NCBI GenBank assembly: GCA_019635875.1
Contig: JAHBYP010000012.1
Span: 31,001-95,000, forward strand
DNA from: Alphaproteobacteria bacterium
GTDB taxonomy: Bacteria; Pseudomonadota; Alphaproteobacteria; Reyranellales; Reyranellaceae
Reading direction: 5' to 3'
DNA length: 64,000 bases
Part shown: in pieces, positions 44,503-53,084 of the stretch
Layout: each line of letters begins with the position of its first letter
How positions within the stretch are numbered: the stretch's first letter is position 1
The notes under the pieces: model-generated
What the model saw: the letters and a program-made list of their open reading frames with translations, nothing else
The model's database searches: none
What the model was told of the DNA's origin: nothing
Made by a program: the position numbers and the translations under genes

Positions 44503-45081
44503 GTGAGGGGTTTGCTGACCATCAGCAATGGCATCGATGCGGGTCTGGGCGCCATCGCGCGCGTCTTCGGCTGGTGTTTCCTGATCTTGATGACGGTCAT
44601 TGTGTTCGACATCGTCACCCGCAAGATCGGCTTTCAGCTCAATATCTTCGGTCTCGATCTAGGCTCGACGCGACTGCAGGAGCTGGAATGGCACCTGCAC
44701 GCCTTCCTGTACCTGACCTGGATCGCCTTCTGCTACGTGCGCAACGCGCACGTGCGCATCGATGTGTTCACCTCAGGGCTTTCGCCGCGCAGGCACGCCT
44801 GGCTCGAGCTGTTGGGCTGCGCCATTTTCGCGGCGCCCTATCTGTTCGTGGCGCTGCCGCACTCCTGGGCCTTCTTCCTGCAGTCCTTCGGCCAGAACGA
44901 GTCCTCGGCGGCGCCCAACGGGCTGCCGTGGCGCTGGATCGTCAAGTTCTTCCTGTTCTTCGGCTTCGCCTCGGTCTTCGTGGCCGTGGTTTCGGTCGCG
45001 CTGCGCCGCATCGTCTTTCTCTTCGGGCCACCCCGGCTGGCGGCGGAAGCCATGCCTGCCGCCGCCGGTCAAGCGCACTGA
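44503..45081 (+). CDS. TRAP transporter small permease DctQ (second system)
   Basis: 192-residue small subunit with four helices and the RLQELEWHLHAFLYLTW and GQNESSAAPNGLPWRW segments. I chose GTG 44503 as start because AGGGGGG lies five bases upstream; an ATG at 44440 gives a longer N-terminus without family similarity. It follows dctP by 171 bases including the hairpin and precedes dctM by eight bases. Confidence 0.88.
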   Translation: MRGLLTISNGIDAGLGAIARVFGWCFLILMTVIVFDIVTRKIGFQLNIFGLDLGSTRLQELEWHLHAFLYLTWIAFCYVRNAHVRIDVFTSGLSPRRHAWLELLGCAIFAAPYLFVALPHSWAFFLQSFGQNESSAAPNGLPWRWIVKFFLFFGFASVFVAVVSVALRRIVFLFGPPRLAAEAMPAAAGQAH

Positions 45082-45089
45082 GGCCCGCC

Positions 45090-46472
45090 ATGATCGACTT
45101 CATCGGGTCCCATCTAGCGATCATCATGTTCTTCGTGCTCGTGTTCATCATGTTCACGGGCTATCCGGTCGCCTTCGTGCTCGGCGCCATCGGCATCATC
45201 TTCGGAGTCCTCGGCATCCTGTTCGACGTCTTCCAGCCGGTGCAGTTCGCCAATCTGTTGCCGCGCATCTACGGCCAGGGCGTCGAGAACCAGGTGCTGG
45301 TCGCGGTGCCGATGTTCATCTTCATGGGGACTGTGCTCGAGAAAAGCGGCGTCGCCGAGGAGTTGCTGCATTGCCTGCAGGTCCTGCTGCGGCGCGTCCC
45401 GGGCGGCCTCGCGATATCGGTGGTGCTGCTGGGCACGATCATGGCCGCCACGACCGGCATCGTCGGCGCCTCCGTGGTGATGCTGACCCTGATCGCGTTG
45501 CCGGTCATGCTCGAACGCGGCTACGGGAGGTCACTGTCCTGCGGCACCATCGCCGCCTCGGGCACGCTCGGCATCCTGATTCCGCCGTCGATCATGCTGG
45601 TGATCATGGGCGACCTGATGCAGATCTCGGTCGGCCTGCTGTTCGCCTCGGCCGTCCTGCCCGGGCTCACCCTGTCGATCGGCTATCTCATCTACATCAT
45701 GATCTATTCGTTCCTGAACCCCAAATCGGCGCCGCCGCTCGGGGCTGAGATCGGGCCGCAGAACAAGGCCGAGCTGCTCCGCATGGTCGCGTTCTCCTTC
45801 GCGCCGCCGGCGTTCCTCATCCTCCTCGTGCTGGGATCGATCTTCGGCGGTTGGGCGACCCCCACCGAGGCCGGCGGCGTTGGCTGTGTCGGCGCGTTGT
45901 TGCTGGCGGCGCGGGCGAGGAAACTGAACTTCAAGTCGCTCAACGAGATCATCATGGCGGCGGGCCTGACCAACGGCCTGGTGTTCTTCATCCTGTTCGG
46001 CGCCACCCTGTTCGCCTATGTCTTCCGGGCGCTCGGCGGCGACGACGTGGTCGTCGAAGGGCTCAAGGCGATCGGCATCGAGACCGCGTGGCAATACCTG
46101 ATCTTTGTCATGGCGCTCGTGTTCGTCATGGGCTTCTTCTTCGATTTCCTCGAGATCTGCCTGATCGTGCTGCCGGTGTTCTCGCCGATCCTGGCCGGCG
46201 CGGATTTCGCCGGTCATGTCGACGGGCCGAAGATGATCCTGCTGTGGTTCGCGATCCTGATGGCGGTCAACCTGCAGTCGGGCTTTCTCACGCCGCCCTT
46301 CGGTTTCGCGCTGTTCTACATGAAGGGCGTGGTGCCGCCGTCCGTGAAAATGGGCGACATCTATCGCGGCATCATCCCGTTCGTGATCATGCAGATGATC
46401 GCCGTCGCGGTCTGCATGATCTGGCCCGATCTGGTGTTTTGGCTGCCGCGCAGCTGGGGCATGCTGGACTGA
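45090..46472 (+). CDS. TRAP transporter large permease DctM (second system)
   Basis: 460-residue large subunit, paralogous to the one at 40771: AVPMFIFMGTVLEKSG, GTLGILIPPSIMLVIMGD and TPPFGFALFYMKGVVPP are in the same places. Completes a P-Q-M set transcribed rightward. It is followed after about 156 bases by an M20C carbamoylase-like gene, hinting that the system imports a carbamoylated or ureido acid; this is inference. Confidence 0.93.
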   Translation: MIDFIGSHLAIIMFFVLVFIMFTGYPVAFVLGAIGIIFGVLGILFDVFQPVQFANLLPRIYGQGVENQVLVAVPMFIFMGTVLEKSGVAEELLHCLQVLLRRVPGGLAISVVLLGTIMAATTGIVGASVVMLTLIALPVMLERGYGRSLSCGTIAASGTLGILIPPSIMLVIMGDLMQISVGLLFASAVLPGLTLSIGYLIYIMIYSFLNPKSAPPLGAEIGPQNKAELLRMVAFSFAPPAFLILLVLGSIFGGWATPTEAGGVGCVGALLLAARARKLNFKSLNEIIMAAGLTNGLVFFILFGATLFAYVFRALGGDDVVVEGLKAIGIETAWQYLIFVMALVFVMGFFFDFLEICLIVLPVFSPILAGADFAGHVDGPKMILLWFAILMAVNLQSGFLTPPFGFALFYMKGVVPPSVKMGDIYRGIIPFVIMQMIAVAVCMIWPDLVFWLPRSWGMLD

Positions 46473-46628
46473 TCCGGCGCCTCGCCGGCGGGCGCATCCT
46501 GGGAGCCTGAGTCCGCCGGCGCAATCTGGCGACGTTGCGCGCCCTCGCCTGCTTCGCTAGCGTTCAACGATGCACGAGCGCGCAAGACACCGCGCCCCGG
46601 CTACGGCCGGCCGGCGCTCGCCATCGCC

Positions 46629-47861
46629 ATGACGGCGAGGCCCGCCATCGACGCCCCGCATCTGCAGGTCCGGCTGGCGACGCTGGCCCGGATCGGCGCC
46701 ATCGACGGCGGCGGCTGCGCCCGCCTGGCATTGAGCGACGAGGACAGGGAAGGTCGCGACCTCGTGGTCTCGTGGATGCGGGCGCAGGGCCTCGCCGTGC
46801 ACGTCGACGCGATCGGCAATGTGTTCGGCATGCGGGCCGGTCGGCAGGACACGGCACCGGTCATGACCGGCTCGCACATCGATACCGTGCGGACCGGCGG
46901 CCGCTTCGACGGCAATCTCGGCGTGCTCGCCGGCCTGGAGGTCTGCCGCGCGCTCGACGATGCCGGCATCACCACGCGCCGGCCGCTCTGCGTCGCCTTC
47001 TTCACCAACGAGGAAGGCGCACGCTTCCAGCCCGACATGATGGGCAGCCTGGTCCACGCCGGCGGGCTCAACCTGCAGGAGGCATGGGCGGCGACGGACG
47101 GCGACGGCAAGCGCGTCGGCGACGAGCTGGAGCGCATCGGCTATCGCGGCGCCATGGTCCCCGGCACCATCCGCCCGCACGCCTATGTCGAGCTGCATAT
47201 CGAGCAGGGCCCGGTGCTCGAGGAAGCGGGCATCGCGATCGGCGCGGTGACCGGCGTGCAGGGCATTTCGTGGACCGAGGTCATCGTGTCCGGCACCTCG
47301 GCCCATGCCGGCACGACGCCGATGCGCCTGCGCCACGACGCCGGCTACGTCGCCGGCCTCTGCACCGCCTTCGCCCGCCAGCTCACCAAGGACATGGGTG
47401 GCGCGCAGGTCGCCACGGTTGGCGTCATCGAGCTGCGGCCCAACCTGATCAACGTCATCGCCAACCGCGCGCGCTTCACCCTCGACCTGCGCAACACCGA
47501 CGAGGCGCTGCTGAAGGAGGCCGAGCGGCGCGCCTTCGCCTTCATCGACGCGGCTGCCCGCGCCGAGGACTGCGTCGTCGAGCGCCGCACGCTCGCGCGC
47601 TTCGAGCCGGTCGAGTTCGCCGCCGACATGATCGACCGCGTCGAGCGCCTGGCGCGCGCGCATGGCCGCAGCGTCATGCGCCTGCCTTCCGGCGCCGGCC
47701 ATGATGCGCAGATGATGGCGCGCCTGTGCCCGACGGGCATGATCTTCGTGCCCAGCGTGAAAGGGCTGAGCCACAACGTGGCCGAGTTCACCCAGCCGCA
47801 CGACATCGAGGCCGGCGCCGCCATCCTGCTCGACCTGATGCTGGAATTGGCCGAGGCGTGA
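46629..47861 (+). CDS. M20C Zn-dependent hydrolase (carbamoylase/allantoate amidohydrolase family)
   Basis: 410-residue second member of the hydantoinase/carbamoylase family in the window. TGSHIDTVRTGGRFDGN, FTNEEGARFQPDM, HIEQGPVLEE, SAHAGTTPM, GAGHDAQMMA and LSHNVAEFT keep the metal and substrate residues. Stop codon overlaps the GTG start of cobD (GTGA), so the two are translated together. Context with a D-carbamoylase-like gene 1 kb downstream suggests N-carbamoyl amino acids or beta-ureido acids as substrate. Confidence 0.88.
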   Translation: MTARPAIDAPHLQVRLATLARIGAIDGGGCARLALSDEDREGRDLVVSWMRAQGLAVHVDAIGNVFGMRAGRQDTAPVMTGSHIDTVRTGGRFDGNLGVLAGLEVCRALDDAGITTRRPLCVAFFTNEEGARFQPDMMGSLVHAGGLNLQEAWAATDGDGKRVGDELERIGYRGAMVPGTIRPHAYVELHIEQGPVLEEAGIAIGAVTGVQGISWTEVIVSGTSAHAGTTPMRLRHDAGYVAGLCTAFARQLTKDMGGAQVATVGVIELRPNLINVIANRARFTLDLRNTDEALLKEAERRAFAFIDAAARAEDCVVERRTLARFEPVEFAADMIDRVERLARAHGRSVMRLPSGAGHDAQMMARLCPTGMIFVPSVKGLSHNVAEFTQPHDIEAGAAILLDLMLELAEA

Positions 47862-48826
47862 TCGCCGCCCTGGCGCTGGCGCTGCTGATCGACATCGTCG
47901 TCGGGTATCCCGCCACACTGCTGCGCGCCATCGGCCATCCGGTGACGTGGACGGGCGCGCTCGTCGACACGCTCGATCGGCACCTGAACCAGGATGCGGC
48001 GCGCGATGCGACGCGTCGTGCCTGCGGGGTGCTGGCGTTGCTGGTCGTCGTGGGCGTCGCCGTCGCGGCGGGTCTTGCAATCCAGGCGCTGGCCCACATC
48101 GCACCGCCGCTGGCCTCGATCATCGTCATCGCCATCGTCGCCTCGACCGGCATTGCCGCGCGCAGCCTGCACGAGCACGTCCGCGCCGTCGCCGGCGCGC
48201 TCGATTGCGGCGGGCTGGAGGCGGGGCGGCGCGCCGTCGCGCACATTGTCGGCCGCGATCCCCAGGCGCTCGACGAAGCCGGGCTGTGTCGCGCCGCAAT
48301 CGAGAGCCTGGCCGAGAACCATTCCGACGGCGTTGTCGCGCCCGCCTTCTGGTTCGCGCTCGCCGGGCTGCCGGGCATCGCCGCCTACAAGGCGATCAAT
48401 ACCGCCGATTCGATGATCGGCCATCGCACGCCGCGCCATCGCGCCTTCGGCTGGGCCGCCGCGCGGCTCGACGATCTCGTCAACCTGCCGGCCTCGCGGC
48501 TGACCGCCCTGCTGCTGATCGCCGCCGCCGCGCTCCTGCCGGGCTGCGACGCGGCCTCGGCCTGGCGCGCCGTTTGGCGCGATGCGGCGCATCACCGCTC
48601 GCCCAACGCGGGCTGGCCGGAGGCGGCGATGGCCGGCGCGCTCGGCCTGCGCCTGGCCGGGCCGCGCGTCTATGGCGGCACACGGGTCGAGGATCGCTGG
48701 ATGGGCGACGGCCGCGCCGAGGCCACGTCGGAGGACATCCGTCGCGCGCTTCGCCTGTTTGGCGTCGCGCACGGCCTGATGACCGGCGGCGGCGTCGCCG
48801 TAGCCATCGGCGCGGCGCTTGCCTAG
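47858..48826 (+). CDS. cobD: adenosylcobinamide-phosphate synthase CobD/CbiB
   Basis: 322-residue membrane protein of the CobD/CbiB family, which attaches the aminopropanol arm to cobyric acid in cobalamin synthesis. DIVVGYPATLLRAIGHPV at the N-terminus and ESLAENHSDGVVAPAFWF followed by GIAAYKAINTADSMIGHR are diagnostic. Starts at GTG overlapping the hydrolase stop by four bases. No other cobalamin gene is in the window, so its coupling to an amidohydrolase is unusual. Function in B12 synthesis is firm from the family. Confidence 0.92.
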   Translation: MIAALALALLIDIVVGYPATLLRAIGHPVTWTGALVDTLDRHLNQDAARDATRRACGVLALLVVVGVAVAAGLAIQALAHIAPPLASIIVIAIVASTGIAARSLHEHVRAVAGALDCGGLEAGRRAVAHIVGRDPQALDEAGLCRAAIESLAENHSDGVVAPAFWFALAGLPGIAAYKAINTADSMIGHRTPRHRAFGWAAARLDDLVNLPASRLTALLLIAAAALLPGCDAASAWRAVWRDAAHHRSPNAGWPEAAMAGALGLRLAGPRVYGGTRVEDRWMGDGRAEATSEDIRRALRLFGVAHGLMTGGGVAVAIGAALA

Positions 48827-48853
48827 GATCGGCCATCCGCGCCAGAGGAAACC

Positions 48854-50236
48854 ATGTCACGCCATCTCACCGTCGGCGCCGCCCAGATGGGGCCGATCCA
48901 GAAGAGCCACTCGCGCCGCGACGTGGTCGAGCGACTGATCGCGCATTTGCGCGAGGCCAGGCGCATGGGCTGCGAGCTGGTGGTCTTCCCGGAACTGACG
49001 CTGACCACGTTCTTCCCTCGCTGGTGGATGACCGATCAGGCCGAGATCGATGCCTATTTCGAGCGCGAGATGCCCGGCAACGAGACGGCGCCGCTGTTCA
49101 GCGAGGCCAGGGCGATGGGCATCGGCTTCTGCCTCGGCTATGCCGAGCTCGTCGACGAGGACGGCCGCATCAGGCGGTTCAACACCTCCATTCTGGTCGA
49201 GCGCGACGGGCGCATCGTCAGCAAGTACCGCAAGGTGCACCTGCCGGGCCATGCCGAGCACGAGCCGCAGCGCGAATTCCAGCATCTCGAGAAGCGCTAT
49301 TTCGAAGTCGGCAATCTCGGCTTCCCGGTGAGCCGTGCCTTCGGCGGCATCATGGGCATGTGCATCTGCAACGACCGGCGCTGGCCCGAGACCTACCGCG
49401 TCATGGGCCTGCAGGGCGTCGAGATGGTGCTGCTGGGCTACAACACGCCGATCCACAACCCGCCGGCGCCCGATCACGACGAGCACTCGTGGTTCCACAA
49501 TCAGCTCTCGATGCAGGCCGGCGCCTACCAGAACGGCGCATGGGTGGTGGGCGTCGCCAAGGGTGGCACCGAGGAGGGCGTGCCCAGCGTCGCCGACAGC
49601 ATGATCATCGCCCCCAGCGGCAAGGTGGTGGCACGCGCCAACGGCGAGGGCGACGAGCTCATCGTGCATCGCTGCGATCTCGACGCCGGCAAGAGCTACA
49701 AGGCCACGACCTTCAACTTCGCGCGCCATCGCCGGCCCGAGGCCTACACGCTCATCACCGAGCGCACCGGTGCGATCGAGCCGCCCGGCACCGTGGCCTT
49801 CGAGCGCAGCCACGACATCCTGATCGACGCGTCGCCGCAGGCGGTGATGGACTACGTCTCCAATCCCAACTCGTGGCCGCAGTGGCTGCCTTCGTCGCAT
49901 CGCATCGATGCCGCCGACCGGCCTCTGGCGGCCGGCGAGACCTTCCACGAGCGCTGGCGCACCCGCACCGGCGAGGTGCAGCTCGACTGGCGAGTCACGC
50001 ACTGCGAGCCGGGCAGGCTGTGGATGGCCGAGACCGACACCGGCTTCATCGGCCGCATCGTCGCGCGCTACACCTTCGAGCCCGTGGGCAGGGGCACGCG
50101 CTACACCCGCACCGTGCTCAACCCGGCGCGCCCGAAGGCGCCGACCGAGGACATGATCCGGCGCATGGACGAGGAGGCCGCGATCGGCCTGGCCAACATC
50201 AAGGTCAATGTCGAGCGGCGCCACCGCGGCGCGTAG
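48854..50236 (+). CDS. N-carbamoyl-D-amino acid hydrolase-like nitrilase fused to a SRPBCC domain
   Basis: 460-residue fusion. Residues 1-305 follow Agrobacterium-type D-carbamoylase closely, with the catalytic triad at the same numbers: Glu47 (VVFPELTLTTFF), Lys127 (KYRKVHLPGH) and Cys172 (CICNDRRWPETYRVMGLQG). Residues about 315-455 form an extra SRPBCC/START-like domain (DILIDASPQAVMDYVSNPNSW, then GETFHERWRTRTGEVQLDW and RYTFEPVGRGTRYTRTV), a hydrophobic-ligand-binding fold. One continuous frame with a GAGGAAA ribosome site and no internal start. The nitrilase part should hydrolyse a carbamoyl amide; the role of the second domain is unknown. Confidence 0.88.
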   Translation: MSRHLTVGAAQMGPIQKSHSRRDVVERLIAHLREARRMGCELVVFPELTLTTFFPRWWMTDQAEIDAYFEREMPGNETAPLFSEARAMGIGFCLGYAELVDEDGRIRRFNTSILVERDGRIVSKYRKVHLPGHAEHEPQREFQHLEKRYFEVGNLGFPVSRAFGGIMGMCICNDRRWPETYRVMGLQGVEMVLLGYNTPIHNPPAPDHDEHSWFHNQLSMQAGAYQNGAWVVGVAKGGTEEGVPSVADSMIIAPSGKVVARANGEGDELIVHRCDLDAGKSYKATTFNFARHRRPEAYTLITERTGAIEPPGTVAFERSHDILIDASPQAVMDYVSNPNSWPQWLPSSHRIDAADRPLAAGETFHERWRTRTGEVQLDWRVTHCEPGRLWMAETDTGFIGRIVARYTFEPVGRGTRYTRTVLNPARPKAPTEDMIRRMDEEAAIGLANIKVNVERRHRGA

Positions 50237-50370
50237 ACACAGAGTCGCCTTCCATCCGACACGACATCGCCCCGGCCCGGTGCGCCGAAGCGGGTTGTTC
50301 GGCGTCGCGGGCAACCAATATCCGGCGCAGCGGTTGTCTCCGCACCCGATTCCACAGATGGAGAGCGGCC

Positions 50371-50682
50371 ATGGCCGGGATCGACAAGAAGGAGGCGCTC
50401 GTCAACCCGTCCCAGGAGTTCGACAAGCCCAAGGACGTCGTCGAGAGCCGCGAGCTTTCACGCGACGAAAAGAGGAAGGCGCTCGAGCAGTGGGAGATCG
50501 ACGCGCGCCTGATGCAGGTCGCGTCCGAGGAAGGCATGACCGGCGGCGAGCCCAATCGCCTCGACGACGTGAAGAAGGCACAGAAGGATCTGGGCCTCGA
50601 TGAGGAAAGGAAGAAGAAAGGCGAGCACAGGAAGCCCGCGCCGCCACCCACCAAGGCCGGCGCCGACACACCGGATAGCTGA
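50371..50682 (+). CDS. small highly charged hypothetical protein
   Basis: 103-residue soluble protein, rich in Lys, Glu and Asp, with a core EFDKPKDVVESRELSRDEKRK followed by ALEQWEIDARLMQVASEEGM and a Lys/Pro-rich tail. A GGAGAG site lies before the ATG. The core pattern resembles a widespread family of small uncharacterised rhizobial proteins, as I recall, but no function is known. It follows the fusion gene by 134 bases. The same frame upstream is an alternate-frame shadow. Confidence 0.7.
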   Translation: MAGIDKKEALVNPSQEFDKPKDVVESRELSRDEKRKALEQWEIDARLMQVASEEGMTGGEPNRLDDVKKAQKDLGLDEERKKKGEHRKPAPPPTKAGADTPDS

Positions 50683-50791
50683 GCGATCAAGCGACATAGG
50701 CGCCGAGAACGACACCCGGCAGCGCCCCGAGCGCTGCCACGGGCTCGGCGCCAGCCGGGACCGCCGATGGCGAAGCCATGCGGCGACGCGA

Positions 50792-51250
50792 TCATGGCCC
50801 CGTGAAGCTGCCGTGGCTGCGATCGGGTGTGCCGCGGAACAGCGACATGTGGGTATGCGTCGCTACCCAGGGGTCGCCGATCCTCGCGCGCGCGAAGGTC
50901 ACGGTGGCACGGCCGCGGCGATCGAACTGGGTCCCATCGGGCATGAACCCGTCGGAGTCGAAAATCGCCATGCCGATGCCGGTGAGGCGATCGGCCGAGA
51001 CGATGCCGTGCACGCCGTCGAGCCGCCAGCGGAAGCGGCGGATCGTGCTCCAGACGTTGCGCCACTGCTCGCGCTCGGCCTTGTCCTGGCCGACCATGAA
51101 GTCGGTGAAGGTTCCGAAGGCAATCATGTCGTCGGCGAAAATCGGCCGCGCGCCCTCGTAGTCGACCGCCTGGACATGGTCGGACAACCGCTTGAACCAC
51201 AGCCGGATCGCCTCGAGATCCTCGGGTGCGGGTTCGCTGCGCAGATTCAT
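50792..51250 (-). CDS. SnoaL/NTF2-like domain protein
   Basis: 152-residue single-domain protein of the DUF4440/SnoaL type: LWFKRLSDHVQAVDYEGARPIFADDMIAFGTF at the start, a Trp-rich middle strand (EQWRNVWSTIRRFRWRLDGV), and WVATHTHMSLFRG at the end. No catalytic residue is evident. Starts 11 bases after the M20C gene, with GGAG overlapping that gene's stop region, so it is the second gene of that unit and may bind or process a related small molecule. Confidence 0.82.
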   Translation of the reverse strand: MNLRSEPAPEDLEAIRLWFKRLSDHVQAVDYEGARPIFADDMIAFGTFTDFMVGQDKAEREQWRNVWSTIRRFRWRLDGVHGIVSADRLTGIGMAIFDSDGFMPDGTQFDRRGRATVTFARARIGDPWVATHTHMSLFRGTPDRSHGSFTGP

Positions 51251-51261
51251 CGCCTAGCTCC

Positions 51262-52515
51262 TCAATCGACCACGCCGGCGCGCGCCATGACGGCATGCAA
51301 TAGCACATTGGCGCCTGCCGCGAGGTCCTCGCGCGTGCTCGCTTCCTTCTCGTTGTGACTGATGCCGCCGGCGCGGCTGGCCACAAAGATCATGCCCGAG
51401 GGGCAGATCGAGTTGAGCGGCACGGCGTCGTGGCCGGCGACGGTCAGGATATCGCGATGCCGATATCCCAGCTCTGCACTCGTGCGGCGCAAGAGCGCGA
51501 CCATGTCGGGATGGAAATGGATCGGCCCGAACTCGTAGTAGCGCTCCAGGACGATGGTGGCGCGCGCCTCGCGCGCGACGATGGCGGCGCAGGCGCGCAG
51601 CTCCTCCTCCATGCGCTGCAGGCTGCGCGCGTCGCTGTGGCGCACGTCGCAGGAGAGCCTGATCACGCCGGGGATCACGCCGCGCACATTGGGCGACAGC
51701 TCGATATGCGGCGCGTTGGAGCGGCCATCGGGACCATAGGCGCGCCCGATGCGGTCGATCTCCAGCACCAGCCGCGAGGCGATCACCAGCGCGTCGCGCC
51801 GTCCGGCCATGGGCGTGGGTCCGACATGTGCTTGCTCGCCGGTGATGGTGGCCACGAAGTAGCGCGACTGGAACGAGCCGGTGACGATGCCGACCTGCAG
51901 ATCCTCGTCGGCCATCCGCGGACCCTGCTCGATATGCATCTCGAGATAACAGGCGGGACGACGGCCGCCGACCGGTGCGTCACCGTCGTAGCCGATGGCG
52001 CGTAACGCCTCGCCGACCGTGGGTCCGTGCAGCGGGTCGGTGATGTCGCGCGCTGCGTGGGCATCCTTCAGCGCCAGCTGGCCGGCGAAGACCGAGGAGC
52101 CCATGGTGAAGGGCGAGAAGCGCGAGCCCTCCTCGTTGGTCCAGGCGACGATCTCGACCGGCGCTTTCGTGCGCACCTTGTGGTCGTTGAGCGCGCGCAC
52201 CAGCTCGAGGCCGGCCATCACGCCGGCCGGTCCGTCGAACTTGCCGCCCATCGGCACGGTGTCGAGATGGCTGCCGACCATGACCGGCGGCAGCGCCGGA
52301 TCGGCGCCCTCGCGGCGGGCGAAGATGTTGCCGATGCCGTCGACCGTGACCGCGCAGCCGGCCTCGCGCATCCAGGCGCAGAGCAGATCGCGGGCCCGGC
52401 GATCCTCTTCGCTCAACGCCAGGCGATGACAGCCGCCTTTGGCCGTGCCGCCGATCTCGCCGATCTGCATGGTCGCCGCCCACAGCCGGTCGGCGTCGAT
52501 TCCGATGTTGCGCAT
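51262..52515 (-). CDS. M20C Zn-dependent hydrolase (third copy)
   Basis: 417-residue hydantoinase/carbamoylase-family amidohydrolase. GSHLDTVPMGGKFDGPAG, WTNEEGSRFSPFTMGS, HIEQGPRMADE, EQAHVGPTPM, VAGHDAVPLNSI and ISHNEKE preserve the active site. Start at MRNIGIDADRLW; upstream in-frame Met residues extend the tail but without family similarity. Followed by the SnoaL-like gene. Substrate of the three copies cannot be separated by inspection. Confidence 0.88.
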   Translation of the reverse strand: MRNIGIDADRLWAATMQIGEIGGTAKGGCHRLALSEEDRRARDLLCAWMREAGCAVTVDGIGNIFARREGADPALPPVMVGSHLDTVPMGGKFDGPAGVMAGLELVRALNDHKVRTKAPVEIVAWTNEEGSRFSPFTMGSSVFAGQLALKDAHAARDITDPLHGPTVGEALRAIGYDGDAPVGGRRPACYLEMHIEQGPRMADEDLQVGIVTGSFQSRYFVATITGEQAHVGPTPMAGRRDALVIASRLVLEIDRIGRAYGPDGRSNAPHIELSPNVRGVIPGVIRLSCDVRHSDARSLQRMEEELRACAAIVAREARATIVLERYYEFGPIHFHPDMVALLRRTSAELGYRHRDILTVAGHDAVPLNSICPSGMIFVASRAGGISHNEKEASTREDLAAGANVLLHAVMARAGVVD

Positions 52516-53084
52516 GCCCGCCTCTCGAATCGCGTACGCCGCCATGCTGCCGCCCGCGGTTCGCACCGGGAAGCGGATTTTCTCGCAGCGCTACGTCATG
52601 GCACGGATGCGGACCGCCGTGTCGCATGGACCGCGCGAAGGCGATGCCCGTCTGTCGCCGCGGCAGCGAGGAGAGTGACGATCATGCTTGCCGTTGACAG
52701 CGTGGTTCGACCACCGAGGTCGGCGCCACATTTGCGGTGGTCGCCCCGCGCCTACCCGATCCGGCGCGCCGATCCGCCTGGTGGTGCGGGTTGGACTTGC
52801 TCGCATGGATGAACGGAGCAAGGCCTTGTCGCCAGCTGACGCGTCGAAGGTGGCCCCGCGATTGGGGCGCGGGGCCTCCCCCGAGCATCGTGGGTGACCA
52901 GACCCCGTGGGATCTCTCGTCGCCCCGGCGCCTGTGCCTGACAGTACGCAGCTTGGCGCGGATCGCCTTGAGCTAGGTCAATGCGCAGACTGCGGCGCCA
53001 TCGGACCGCGCCGATGATTGACTCCGCGGCGGAGCGCGCATAGGTTCGCCGCCCTTTTTCTGACCCCCAGGCGGACAGCCGCCC
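52516..53084. other. 569-base intergenic region with one hairpin
   Basis: No convincing gene: short open frames here (up to about 79 codons) are low-complexity, Arg/Pro-rich and lack ribosome sites. It contains the start region of the leftward M20C gene, a stable inverted repeat at 52852-52876, and an intergenic stretch before the ABC exporter gene. The ABC ATPase ATG at 53085 has no strong ribosome site. Confidence 0.6.
52852..52876. repeat. GC-rich inverted repeat
   Basis: GGCCCCGCG / CGCGGGGCC, perfect 9-base arms with a 7-base loop, in the middle of a gene-free stretch. It has no T-run on either side. It is not next to a gene end, so a role as terminator is not obvious; it could belong to a small RNA or a leader. 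Confidence 0.5.

Noticed and set aside
47947..50682. 911-codon + strand frame across cobD and the carbamoylase fusion
   Set aside because: Alternate-frame read-through; only its last 103 codons, from ATG 50371, look like a real small gene.
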